Shown: piece by piece, positions 1 through 6,779 of the stretch
Layout of the letters: each line of letters opens with the position of its first letter
Position numbering within the stretch: position 1 is the stretch's first letter
Source: Bifidobacterium cuniculi
Lineage (GTDB): Bacteria; Actinomycetota; Actinomycetes; Actinomycetales; Bifidobacteriaceae
Reading direction: 5' to 3'
Assembly: GCF_000741575.1 (NCBI RefSeq)
Contig: NZ_JGYV01000008.1
Location: 1 to 64,000, forward strand
Length of the DNA stretch: 64,000 nucleotides
Notes under the pieces: generated by a model
What the model was told of the DNA's origin: nothing
What the model saw: the letters and a program-made list of their open reading frames with translations, nothing else
The model's database searches: none
Position numbers and translations under genes: made by a program

Positions 1-695
1 GTCGCGGCGTTGTCCAAGCAGTTGCCCTTGCGTGACATGCTGCGCACGATGCCCATGCGCGCGCACGCCCGCGCCCAGGCGGGCTGCTGGTACTGCCAGC
101 CCTGGTCACTGTGCAGCAACGGCACCGCGCCCGCCGGCAGCGCATCGGCCAGGCCGGCCAACAAGTCAGCCTGTTGCGCCCAGTCCGGGTGACGCGAGAT
201 GCTGTACGCCACGATACGCTTGGTGCACCAGTCCACCACGGGCGCCAGGTACGCCTTGCCCCATGGCTGCTTGAACTCCGTGACGTCCGTGCCCAGCTTG
301 ACGAACGGCGCGGCCGCATGGAAGTCACGGCGCACCAGATCCGGGCACACACCACCCAGGTCGCCCCGGTACGAGTCATAGCGGCCGTGCCGGGCACGCC
401 GGATCGTGCACCGCAACCCCAGCACGCCCATGATCTTGAGCACGGTCTTGCGCGTCACGCGTTCACCCCGCTCACGCAACTGCATCCATACCTGCCGGTG
501 CCCGCACCCATTGGGCCCGGGTCCATGGAAGATCTCACGCACCTGCCCGTGCAGGTCAGGGCGGGACACATGCGCCTCATGGGTCAACACGTAATGCCGG
601 CTCGAACGCGACAGGGACAGGCATTCAAGCAGCAAGCCAAGCGGGAAACGCCCCGAGAGAGCCTCGCAGACGGCGACCTTGTCACGGTTGCTCAT
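1..695 (-). CDS. IS3-family transposase OrfB, rve integrase domain (3' end outside window)
   Basis: The frame begins with ATG at 695, overlaps the OrfA stop by two bases, and stays open to the window edge (231 codons). It carries the HTH_21-like N-terminal part and then the integrase core. The first catalytic Asp is in TDVTEF and the second in HSDQGWQYQ. The NCLDNAA motif, which precedes the catalytic Glu, is at the very edge. No stops or frameshifts are visible, so the element may be active if the missing part is whole. Together with OrfA it would catalyse IS excision and integration. Confidence 0.85.
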   Translation of the reverse strand, partial: MSNRDKVAVCEALSGRFPLGLLLECLSLSRSSRHYVLTHEAHVSRPDLHGQVREIFHGPGPNGCGHRQVWMQLRERGERVTRKTVLKIMGVLGLRCTIRRARHGRYDSYRGDLGGVCPDLVRRDFHAAAPFVKLGTDVTEFKQPWGKAYLAPVVDWCTKRIVAYSISRHPDWAQQADLLAGLADALPAGAVPLLHSDQGWQYQQPAWARACARMGIVRSMSRKGNCLDNAA

Positions 696-1168
696 CCGCG
701 CGAGTCCCTCAGGGCCCTCGCTTTTTCCAGGACGGCCAGCTTGCACTCCAACTCCAGGACACGCCGTTCGAGCTGCTGCTCGCGCGTGGGCTCGACCGGC
801 TTGTTCACCGACCCCCTAGGCCGTCCCCGGGGCTTGGCGCGCAACGCATCGTCCCCGCCTTGCTTCCACGCGGCCCGCCACCGGGCCAGCACGCTCCTGG
901 ACGCGATATGCAACCCGGCCATCACCTGGCGCGGCGACTCACCCGCCTCCAGACGGCGTACCGCCTCGAGCTTGGTCTCGTACGCGTACGAACGATGCGT
1001 GCTTCCCATATCCAGCAAAGCCTCCTTGCCACAAGCCTCGTACAGGTCCTGCCAAGCACGTGCCACGCCCTGGCCTATGCCCAGTTTCGAGGAAACCGCA
1101 CCATACTTGAACCCGTACTCGAACAGGACCAACGCCTGCTCACGTACCTCACGACGATACACAACCAA
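692..1168 (-). CDS. IS3-family transposase OrfA (helix-turn-helix)
   Basis: This 158-aa basic protein would bind the ends of the insertion sequence. Two helix-turn-helix-like segments are visible, at about residues 20-45 and 60-95, followed by a charged tail that looks like a leucine-rich coiled coil (about 120-150). This is the OrfA arrangement of the IS150/IS3 group. The start codon is TTG at 1168, supported by an AGGAGGAC ribosome site at 1175-1182. Its stop overlaps the OrfB start as ATGA, and OrfB lies in the -1 frame. A GAAAAAG run near 721-727 could let ribosomes slip to make an OrfAB fusion; that is inference from the family. The protein appears intact. Confidence 0.85.
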   Translation of the reverse strand: MVVYRREVREQALVLFEYGFKYGAVSSKLGIGQGVARAWQDLYEACGKEALLDMGSTHRSYAYETKLEAVRRLEAGESPRQVMAGLHIASRSVLARWRAAWKQGGDDALRAKPRGRPRGSVNKPVEPTREQQLERRVLELECKLAVLEKARALRDSRG

Positions 1169-1246
1169 AAGAACCGTCCTCCTATTTCCTGTGTCCAGAA
1201 AACGGGGGACGGATCATTTTTCGTAAGATTTCTAGACCGCAGGCAG

Positions 1247-2527
1247 TCACTGCCATGGCAGCTTGAATCCGCCAAGACCCTTGCGGATCTGGTTGCCGAC
1301 GTCGTTGGCGATCTTGCCTACGGCATCGGTGGCCTGTTTGCCCGCGTTGCCTACTGCATTGCCGGCTTGCTGGAGCGCATCCCCGGTTTGCTTGGCGATT
1401 TGCTGGGTGCCATCGGCTATGCCCTGGCCCAGTTCTCCCATGGCCTGGTTCCACTGTTTCTCGTTGAATCGTTCGGCCTTGGTTTCCTGGCCGAGGGCAT
1501 GTTCGAAGCGGACCAGGGCGTCCGTGATCTCATTGCCGGCGCGCATGACCGCAGGCGCATCCAACGGCAGGAGAATGACGCGCATCGTGTCGTCCTTGCC
1601 TTCCATCACATGCTTGACGCTGTGCCGCAGCGTGGCGGTCATGCCGGTCACTTCCTTGAACCGGTCGCGCCGGTTCTCGAGCATGAGTTCCCGCTGCGTT
1701 GCGAAATGTTCCTCATCCATGTCTATGGACAGGTACCGCTGCAGCTTGAGCAGGTCCAACCGGTCGCGCAGACGCAGGCAATCAGCTGTCACGGTAAGCC
1801 ATTCCTGCATGTCGTTGCGCACTCTGTTCAGGGTATCCTTGGCCGTGCGCGTGTCCACCATCGCGTGTTCGATGTCTTCGTTGACGCCACGCAACTGGAG
1901 GATGGCATACCGAAACACTTCATTCGAAGTGATGGATGCGCCCTGTATCTGGTCCCAGGTCAATTCACTGATGGCGCCAGTGCGCTGCAGTTCCCGTTCA
2001 GCCTCGCGTGCCAGGTCGTTCACGGCAAGGAACTTCGCGAACAAGGCGTCCTTCTGGCGCTTGAGCACCAGGTCCACCTTGGCATCAATGGCCTTGAGGT
2101 ATTCGGTCATCTCCTGCATGGTCTGCTGGATGGCCATGGTCACCATGATCATTTGTGCATTGGCGACGGTGGCCGGATTCGCGACGGACGCCAGCCGCTC
2201 GAACTGCACGTTGCCCTTGATGCCGCCCTTGCCTCCCTTGCCGATCACGCCCATGAAATTGCCGGTCGCGTTGTTGCGCATCAGACCATGCTTCTTGATC
2301 TTGTCCGCGGTGTCCGGGGTCAGTTTGACCCAGCGTCCTGAACGGTCCTGCATCGCCTGCAGTGCCTGGGTCACCTTCACGCCGCTTTTCAATATGGCGG
2401 ATTCATGCATGTCCCGGCCACGGGATTCCTCGATGCCAAGTGCAGCCAATGCTTCGCTGATCTCCTGGGGATCGCCCACCAGCAGGATTCCATTGTCGTC
2501 GCCATACAGTTCGATTTCGCCGTCCAT
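1247..2527 (-). CDS. 426-aa protein with coiled-coil-like middle and amphipathic C-terminus, function unknown
   Basis: I do not recognise a family. The protein has a Gly/Lys-rich stretch near residues 95-110. A long charged helical middle (about 115-320), rich in Met, Leu and Glu, resembles a coiled coil. The C-terminal 70 residues have repeated Gly-Ala-Gln-Asn amphipathic helices like those of apolipoprotein-like or late-embryogenesis-like proteins. No signal peptide or membrane segment is evident. I chose ATG 2527 because AAGGAGG lies just upstream. Upstream in-frame ATGs at 2554 and 2545 coincide with the probable transcription start of a TTGACA-16-TACCGT promoter. It lies directly after an XRE regulator on the same strand, so they may be co-regulated. 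An insertion sequence abuts its 3' end. Confidence 0.6.
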   Translation of the reverse strand: MDGEIELYGDDNGILLVGDPQEISEALAALGIEESRGRDMHESAILKSGVKVTQALQAMQDRSGRWVKLTPDTADKIKKHGLMRNNATGNFMGVIGKGGKGGIKGNVQFERLASVANPATVANAQMIMVTMAIQQTMQEMTEYLKAIDAKVDLVLKRQKDALFAKFLAVNDLAREAERELQRTGAISELTWDQIQGASITSNEVFRYAILQLRGVNEDIEHAMVDTRTAKDTLNRVRNDMQEWLTVTADCLRLRDRLDLLKLQRYLSIDMDEEHFATQRELMLENRRDRFKEVTGMTATLRHSVKHVMEGKDDTMRVILLPLDAPAVMRAGNEITDALVRFEHALGQETKAERFNEKQWNQAMGELGQGIADGTQQIAKQTGDALQQAGNAVGNAGKQATDAVGKIANDVGNQIRKGLGGFKLPWQ

Positions 2528-2557
2528 TGCACCCTCCTTGGTCATGACGTGCATCCG

Positions 2558-2585
2558 ACGGTACTGTGCCTGTGCCTGTTGTCAA
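2558..2585 (-). promoter_or_regulatory. Likely promoter of the 426-aa gene
   Basis: On the minus strand, TTGACA (2585-2580) and TACCGT (2563-2558) are separated by 16 bp. The predicted start near 2551 leaves a short leader holding the AAGGAGG site of the gene starting at 2527. This arrangement favours that start over the two upstream ATGs. Confidence 0.45.
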
Positions 2586-2618
2586 CTGAATTGTCTCGCA
2601 CGTCGGAACAGTGACCGT

Positions 2619-3275
2619 TCATTCCCGCTCGCCATCCACGACTTCCTCGTCCGGCGTGGGGTACGCATCGCGCAGCAGGGTGGAGAAGGATTCGTTGGCC
2701 ATGCCGTAGAAGGCGCCGACCAGGAGCCTGAGGGTCAGGTCGCGCGGATACTCCTCGCTGGATGCCAGGGACGCCATCAGGCGGGAGAACTGCTGCGGGT
2801 CTTGGCGCCACATCGTCGACATCTCGTTGAGCGTCATCATCTTGTCTGCCACCGTGGGGAAGTGGGCGGAGGAGAACATGCGGTTGAGGGTGTCGGCACG
2901 GTAGGCGGCCATGGCGCCGTCGACGGCGGTCCATGAGCGGATCGCCTCGACTGCCGCAGCACCCAGGCCGATATAGTCGCATGCCTTCGCCAGGTCGAAG
3001 CTGCGTTCGTCGGTCTCGCCGGTCAGGTAGCCCACGTCCACGCCGAAGAAGTCGGCGATGACGGCCATCGTCTCGTACTTGGGAAAGCCGATGGTGCCGT
3101 TGGTGGTGCGGTTGCCGGTGTTGAGCCAGCGGCTCACGTCCTTCTGGTGGAAGCGCGTGAGGTATTGGCGGTTGAGCGCCCCCACGAACTCCACCTGCGT
3201 CAGTCCGCGTTCCTCCATGCATGCGCGCAGCCGCTGACGCCAACAGGCAGCACTTCGAGAGGTCATAGTCTCCAT
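2619..3275 (-). CDS. XRE-type helix-turn-helix transcriptional regulator
   Basis: This is a 218-aa protein with an N-terminal helix-turn-helix of the Xre/Cro type at about residues 12-85. It includes the typical LTQVEFVGAL recognition region and the IADFFGVDVGYLTGE end signature seen in phage-type repressors. The C-terminal 130 residues are helical and unassigned; they could be a sensory or dimerisation part. An unusual insertion with RTTNGTIGFPKYE lies between the recognition helix and the last HTH helix. The start is uncertain: ATG 3275 has only a distant AAGGG, and ATG 3266 has GGAG very close. An AT-rich upstream region with the palindrome TAACATGTTA could be its own operator. It probably controls itself and perhaps the 426-aa gene. 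Confidence 0.75.
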   Translation of the reverse strand: METMTSRSAACWRQRLRACMEERGLTQVEFVGALNRQYLTRFHQKDVSRWLNTGNRTTNGTIGFPKYETMAVIADFFGVDVGYLTGETDERSFDLAKACDYIGLGAAAVEAIRSWTAVDGAMAAYRADTLNRMFSSAHFPTVADKMMTLNEMSTMWRQDPQQFSRLMASLASSEEYPRDLTLRLLVGAFYGMANESFSTLLRDAYPTPDEEVVDGERE

Positions 3276-3308
3276 GGTATATAAACACCCTTCAAATTAA
3301 AGAATTTA

Positions 3309-3318
3309 TAACATGTTA
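3309..3318. promoter_or_regulatory. Candidate operator palindrome TAACATGTTA
   Basis: A perfect 10-bp palindrome lies in a sharply AT-rich patch (about 3285-3345), 34 bp upstream of the XRE gene, in an otherwise GC-rich window. Position and symmetry suit autoregulation by the adjacent repressor. This is inference only. Confidence 0.3.
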
Positions 3319-3530
3319 CGTCATTGACGCTATATTCCAAACCCGTTTGAATGGGGAGCGGAACATAACTCGTCATGTTGACGAGCCGGTCGTCGTACGG
3401 AAAGGACGACGGATTCGCGAAAAAAACATGGCCCTTGATGACGAGTCCCGCTGCAGGTCCACCACGGACCCCGCGGCCCATGCCCGAAGGGCGGGCATGG
3501 CATGGGGAGCCTCGTCAGAAAGGACCGGAC

Positions 3531-3674
3531 ATGTTTGCGCAACTGGCCAGCATGATCCTGCGAGGCATCCGGGAGTTCGACGACGCCGTCCGTCAAGACG
3601 CGGCAGCACGGGATGAGACGTGCGACGACGTCGCCGACTCCCCGTCCACGGAGACGAAGAACGGGCAAGGATAA
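3531..3674 (+). CDS. Small 47-aa hypothetical protein
   Basis: A short frame begins with ATG at 3531 after an AGAAAGGACC ribosome site. The N-terminus (MFAQLASMILRGIREFDDAV) forms an amphipathic helix and the C-terminus is acidic and Ser/Thr-rich. I recognise no family. It lies 110 bp before the Asp/Tyr-rich membrane protein on the same strand and may be its operon partner. An upstream in-frame start at 3375 would add 52 low-complexity residues with no better ribosome site, so I rejected it. Coding status is uncertain. Confidence 0.35.
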   Translation: MFAQLASMILRGIREFDDAVRQDAAARDETCDDVADSPSTETKNGQG

Positions 3675-3785
3675 CCTCGCACGGCCGATGTTCCACATGC
3701 AGAAGCCTTGCCGGCGGCGGTCGCCCAGAACGCTGGGGAACCGCCGCTGGCGCAGCCGCAAGGCAGGGAGGAGAAGGAGCATCAC

Positions 3786-4764
3786 ATGACCGACCCCAAT
3801 GATTTCGACCGTCTGCACCCGCAGACAGCGCCGACGCAACAACCCACACAACCCATCACCCCGACCATGCCGGCGCAGCCGCAGGGCCCGCAACAGTCGC
3901 CCGACCACCGCCGCAAGCGCCCCGCCTGGGTCGTGCCGACGATCATCGCCGCCATCGCGGCCGTGGTCGTCATCGCGCTGATCCTCGTCTTCACCAACCT
4001 GAACAAGCCGGCGACGACGGACAACGCAACAACCGGCACGTCCTCCGCAGAGTCGTCGGCACCCGCCCATTCCCCGGGCATCGCCGCCGACGACAGCGCC
4101 GGCGGCGACGGCAACACCTCCACACAGGCACCCGCCGACGCGTCCATCGAATCCCTGGCCGCTATCACCGACACCATCGAGAGCGACATGCAGGCCTCCG
4201 TGAAGTCCATCAAGGACAAGCTCGCCGAGACCGAAGGCAAGCTGGGCGACACCTATGATTCCTACAAGAACAACATGGGAGCCCTCGACGACTGGTACAC
4301 CTACCTCGAGGAGGAATCCCACCGCCTGTACGTGAAGATCGGGCGACAACACCGTCAAGTACTGGCAGACCTTGTCCGCCCTGGCGCAGGACAGCAAGTA
4401 CCTGGACGCCGACGCCCTGTCCGAGGACTACTACGACGCCGTATACGACGGCACGCTGGACGACTGGTACGACGAGATCTACGACGGCATCCTCGACGAC
4501 GTCTACGACAAGTACTACGACGGCGTGCTCGATGACGCGCTCGACACCGTGCCGTACGCCGAGGTGTCCGACGTGCGCAGCGACACCTACAAGGCACTGT
4601 CCAACGCACGCTCCGACTTCTACTCCGACCTCTCCGACATGCGTGGGGACGTCTACGGCATGTACACCGACATCCGCTCGGAAATCTACGGCGACGACTA
4701 CGACTTCACCAAGGTCATCGAACGCTACCAGAAGAAGTTCGCCAAGTTCGAGCAAGGACAGTGA
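3786..4764 (+). pseudogene. Asp/Tyr-rich single-pass membrane protein, interrupted by a +1 frameshift
   Basis: The reading starts at ATG 3786 after AGGAGAAGGAG. It gives a Pro/Gln-rich cytoplasmic head (1-45), one membrane span (about 48-70) and a Ser/Thr/Ala linker. An extracellular helical region then runs to KIG near codon 186. At about 4341 one extra G in GGGCGAC shifts the frame. Reading one base over restores a good frame (GDNTVKYWQTL) to the stop at 4762. That second part has an imperfect repeat of the type YDGxLDDWYDxxYDG, then helical SDxRSDxY repeats. Codon use on both sides fits a single gene of about 325 codons. It is either a real disruption, a phase-variable state or a base-call error. 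I recognise no family. The next gene follows 9 bp later. Confidence 0.6.
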
Positions 4765-4773
4765 GGAACACCC

Positions 4774-5283
4774 ATGAACACCATCGAACGCAAGCCCCTG
4801 TGGCCCCTCGTCCTGTCCATCGCCGGCTCGGCGCTGATGCTGCTGTCGGTCTTCCTGCCCTACGCCAGCGCCGCCGATGACACGATCTTCCGGCGCAGTC
4901 CCGACGTCGTCTCCGACGGCGTACGCGCCGGCGACCTGGCGGATGTCTCCATGTTCGACTTCGCGCGGCTCTACCGGCGGATGGCGTCCAGCTCCGTCCA
5001 ACGTGCGCAGGCGACCGTCACCACGGTCCTCGTGGTGGCCATCGCCTGTGCGGCGGTGCTGGCACTGGTCTTCGCATTGCTGCGCAAGGGCGTGCCGACC
5101 ATCGTCTTCACGGTGGTCGCCTTCGCCGCGTTCCTGGCCTTCAACTGGGATTTCTCCGACCGCGGCGTGGTGGGTGGTGACACCTACGGCCTGGGATTCG
5201 GCTACTACCTGTTCTTCGTGGCGGCTGCTATTGCGCTCGCCGGCGGCATCTGGACGGTGGTCGCCAAGCGGCGGGCGCGGTGA
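4774..5283 (+). CDS. Small polytopic membrane protein, unknown function
   Basis: A 169-aa protein with about four hydrophobic spans (roughly residues 10-30, 82-102, 105-122 and 143-163). A polar loop at 33-78 carries RRSPDVVSDGVRAGD. It starts 9 bp after the frameshifted Asp/Tyr-rich gene and is probably cotranslated with it, suggesting the two act together at the membrane. I see no catalytic motif and recognise no family. The end of the gene is followed closely by a long palindrome that could terminate transcription. Confidence 0.65.
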   Translation: MNTIERKPLWPLVLSIAGSALMLLSVFLPYASAADDTIFRRSPDVVSDGVRAGDLADVSMFDFARLYRRMASSSVQRAQATVTTVLVVAIACAAVLALVFALLRKGVPTIVFTVVAFAAFLAFNWDFSDRGVVGGDTYGLGFGYYLFFVAAAIALAGGIWTVVAKRRAR

Positions 5284-5292
5284 CCGGCGCCG

Positions 5293-5401
5293 CCTGCTAG
5301 ATTTTGTTCATTTTTTCGAACAAAATCTAGGATGCGAGCTTGGCTGCGAAGCAGCCGCTCGCCCTAGATTTTGTTCGAAAAAATGAACAAAATCTAGCAG
5401 G
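5293..5401. repeat. 109-bp nested palindrome (hairpins inside a hairpin)
   Basis: Each outer arm (5297-5330 and 5364-5397) is itself a hairpin of CTAGATTTTGTTC facing GAACAAAATCTAG. The two arms are also exact reverse complements of each other, extended by CCTG/CAGG outside. Inside lie two more nested pairs, GCGAGC/GCTCGC and GGCTGC/GCAGCC around a GAA loop. The whole could fold as one long stem or as a clover of smaller ones. It lies between two plus-strand genes and may act as a transcription terminator, but the symmetry goes well beyond that. Confidence 0.8.
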
Positions 5402-5485
5402 TGGGAGGAGGAGGGGCGGACACCGCGGTTTCCCCCATGAACAAATACAAAAGTCCCAGACGGACCGCATGCCTAGGATAGGCCC

Positions 5486-6712
5486 ATGACGTATGACAAT
5501 GGCAAGGTAATCGACGTGCAGGCAGCGGCGCCGGTGGTACGGGAACGGCGCGTGAAGGGCAACGTGCTGGTGCTGGGCAACTCCGGCGTGGGCAAGTCGA
5601 CGCTCATCAACGCCGTCATCGGCGACCAGGTGGCGCGCACGAGCTTCGGCACGCGGGGCACCACCAGCGAACTCATGGTGTACGAAAGCGACGCCGTACC
5701 CTTCCGGGTCATCGATTCCATCGGCTTCGAACCTTCGCCCATCAAGAGCCTCAAGGCCGTGCACGCGGTGCGCTCCTGGTCGAAGGCGAGCGCCAAGGAG
5801 GACGGGGAGGGCCACAGGATCGACGTGATCTGGTTCTGCGTGGACGGCACCGCGGCCAAGCTGTTCCCGCAGACGATCCGCAACCTGTCGAACGCGGTGG
5901 CGATGTGGCGGTCCGTGCCGATTATCACCGTCATCACCAAGTCGTATTCGAAACCCGACCGCGAGCGCAACGTGGCCATGGTGCGCGAGGCCTTCGCCGG
6001 ACAGCGCGTGGAACGCAACCTGCGGGCCATCGTCCCGGTGGTGGCGCAGACCTATGTGCTCGACGAGACGGCCTTCGCCGGCCCCGAAGGCATCGGCGAC
6101 CTGATCGACGCGACCATGCAGGCGATGCCGGACGGCATGCACGGCGGCGCGCAGGACCTCATGGCCTTCAAGCTCAACCGCAAGCGTGTGCTGGCCCAGG
6201 GGCTCATCGGCGCCTGCGTGGCCGCCGGCGCCACCGTGGGTGCGGTGCCGCTGCCCATCGCGGACTCGCTCGTGCTTTCCCCGTTGGAATTGGCGGAGCT
6301 CAACGGCCTGGCGCGGCTGTACGGCATCGACAAGGATGAGGACTCCAGGCATTTCCTCGATGCCATCGTGCAGGTGGGCACGGCAGGGACGGTGGCGCAT
6401 GCCGCCATCAGCGCCATCAAGGCGATTCCCGGCATCAACATTGCCGCCAGCGCACTCAACGCAGTCGTGGCCGCGAGCATCATCGCCGCCCTCGGCGAAG
6501 GCGCCGTCGCCGCTTTCGAACAGGTGGCCGCCGGCAGGCGCAGCATCCAGGATGTCGGCTGGGTGCGCCACCTCATGCAGGATCAGTTCGGCGACGGTTT
6601 CCTGGGCAAGGTCAGTGATGTCGCCAAGGCATCCCAGGCTGGCGATGCGAAGGACATGTCGCAGATGATCGTCGACCTGGTCAAGGCGGTGTTCATGGGA
6701 CGTGGCAAGTGA
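5486..6712 (+). CDS. Membrane-associated P-loop GTPase (Era/HSR1-like) with DUF697-like tail
   Basis: This 408-aa protein has the G1 loop GNSGVGKST (residues 31-39), a G2-like RGTT (57-60), G3 as DSIG (77-80) and a G4-like TKSY (151-154). The Asp of the usual [NT]KxD is replaced, so base specificity may be altered. The second half (about 190-360) is Ala/Gly-rich with hydrophobic helices, including a GACVAAGATVGAVPLPIADS stretch. That resembles the DUF697 region of membrane-associated GTPases. Such proteins are thought to work at membranes in stress or trafficking; the exact role is unknown. The start is ATG 5486, 6 nt after TAGGAT, which suggests a leaderless message. A strong hairpin follows the gene. 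Confidence 0.7.
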   Translation: MTYDNGKVIDVQAAAPVVRERRVKGNVLVLGNSGVGKSTLINAVIGDQVARTSFGTRGTTSELMVYESDAVPFRVIDSIGFEPSPIKSLKAVHAVRSWSKASAKEDGEGHRIDVIWFCVDGTAAKLFPQTIRNLSNAVAMWRSVPIITVITKSYSKPDRERNVAMVREAFAGQRVERNLRAIVPVVAQTYVLDETAFAGPEGIGDLIDATMQAMPDGMHGGAQDLMAFKLNRKRVLAQGLIGACVAAGATVGAVPLPIADSLVLSPLELAELNGLARLYGIDKDEDSRHFLDAIVQVGTAGTVAHAAISAIKAIPGINIAASALNAVVAASIIAALGEGAVAAFEQVAAGRRSIQDVGWVRHLMQDQFGDGFLGKVSDVAKASQAGDAKDMSQMIVDLVKAVFMGRGK

Positions 6713-6719
6713 GCGAAAC

Positions 6720-6759
6720 GGCTTCGGGGCCGGCGGAACGTTCCGCCGGCCCCGAAGCC
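6720..6759. terminator. Bidirectional hairpin between GTPase gene and purL
   Basis: A perfect 20-bp-arm palindrome (arm GGCTTCGGGGCCGGCGGAAC) lies between the convergent ends of the GTPase gene and purL. It should end transcription from both sides, although T-runs are poor. Confidence 0.75.
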
Positions 6760-6779
6760 ATTTCGCCGAGCCGTAGGCG

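Larger units (their letters stand above)
1..1216 (-). mobile_element. IS3-family insertion sequence, truncated by window edge
   Basis: Two overlapping minus-strand reading frames have the IS3-family layout: an OrfA with helix-turn-helix character and an OrfB with a DDE integrase core. The end near 1190-1216 has the terminal look TGATCCGTCCCCCGTTTTC when read on the minus strand, and I place the element boundary near 1216. The other end lies before base 1, so the second inverted repeat and any target duplication cannot be seen. The element sits only about 30 bp past the stop of the neighbouring 426-aa gene, suggesting insertion in an intergenic site. Confidence 0.8.
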
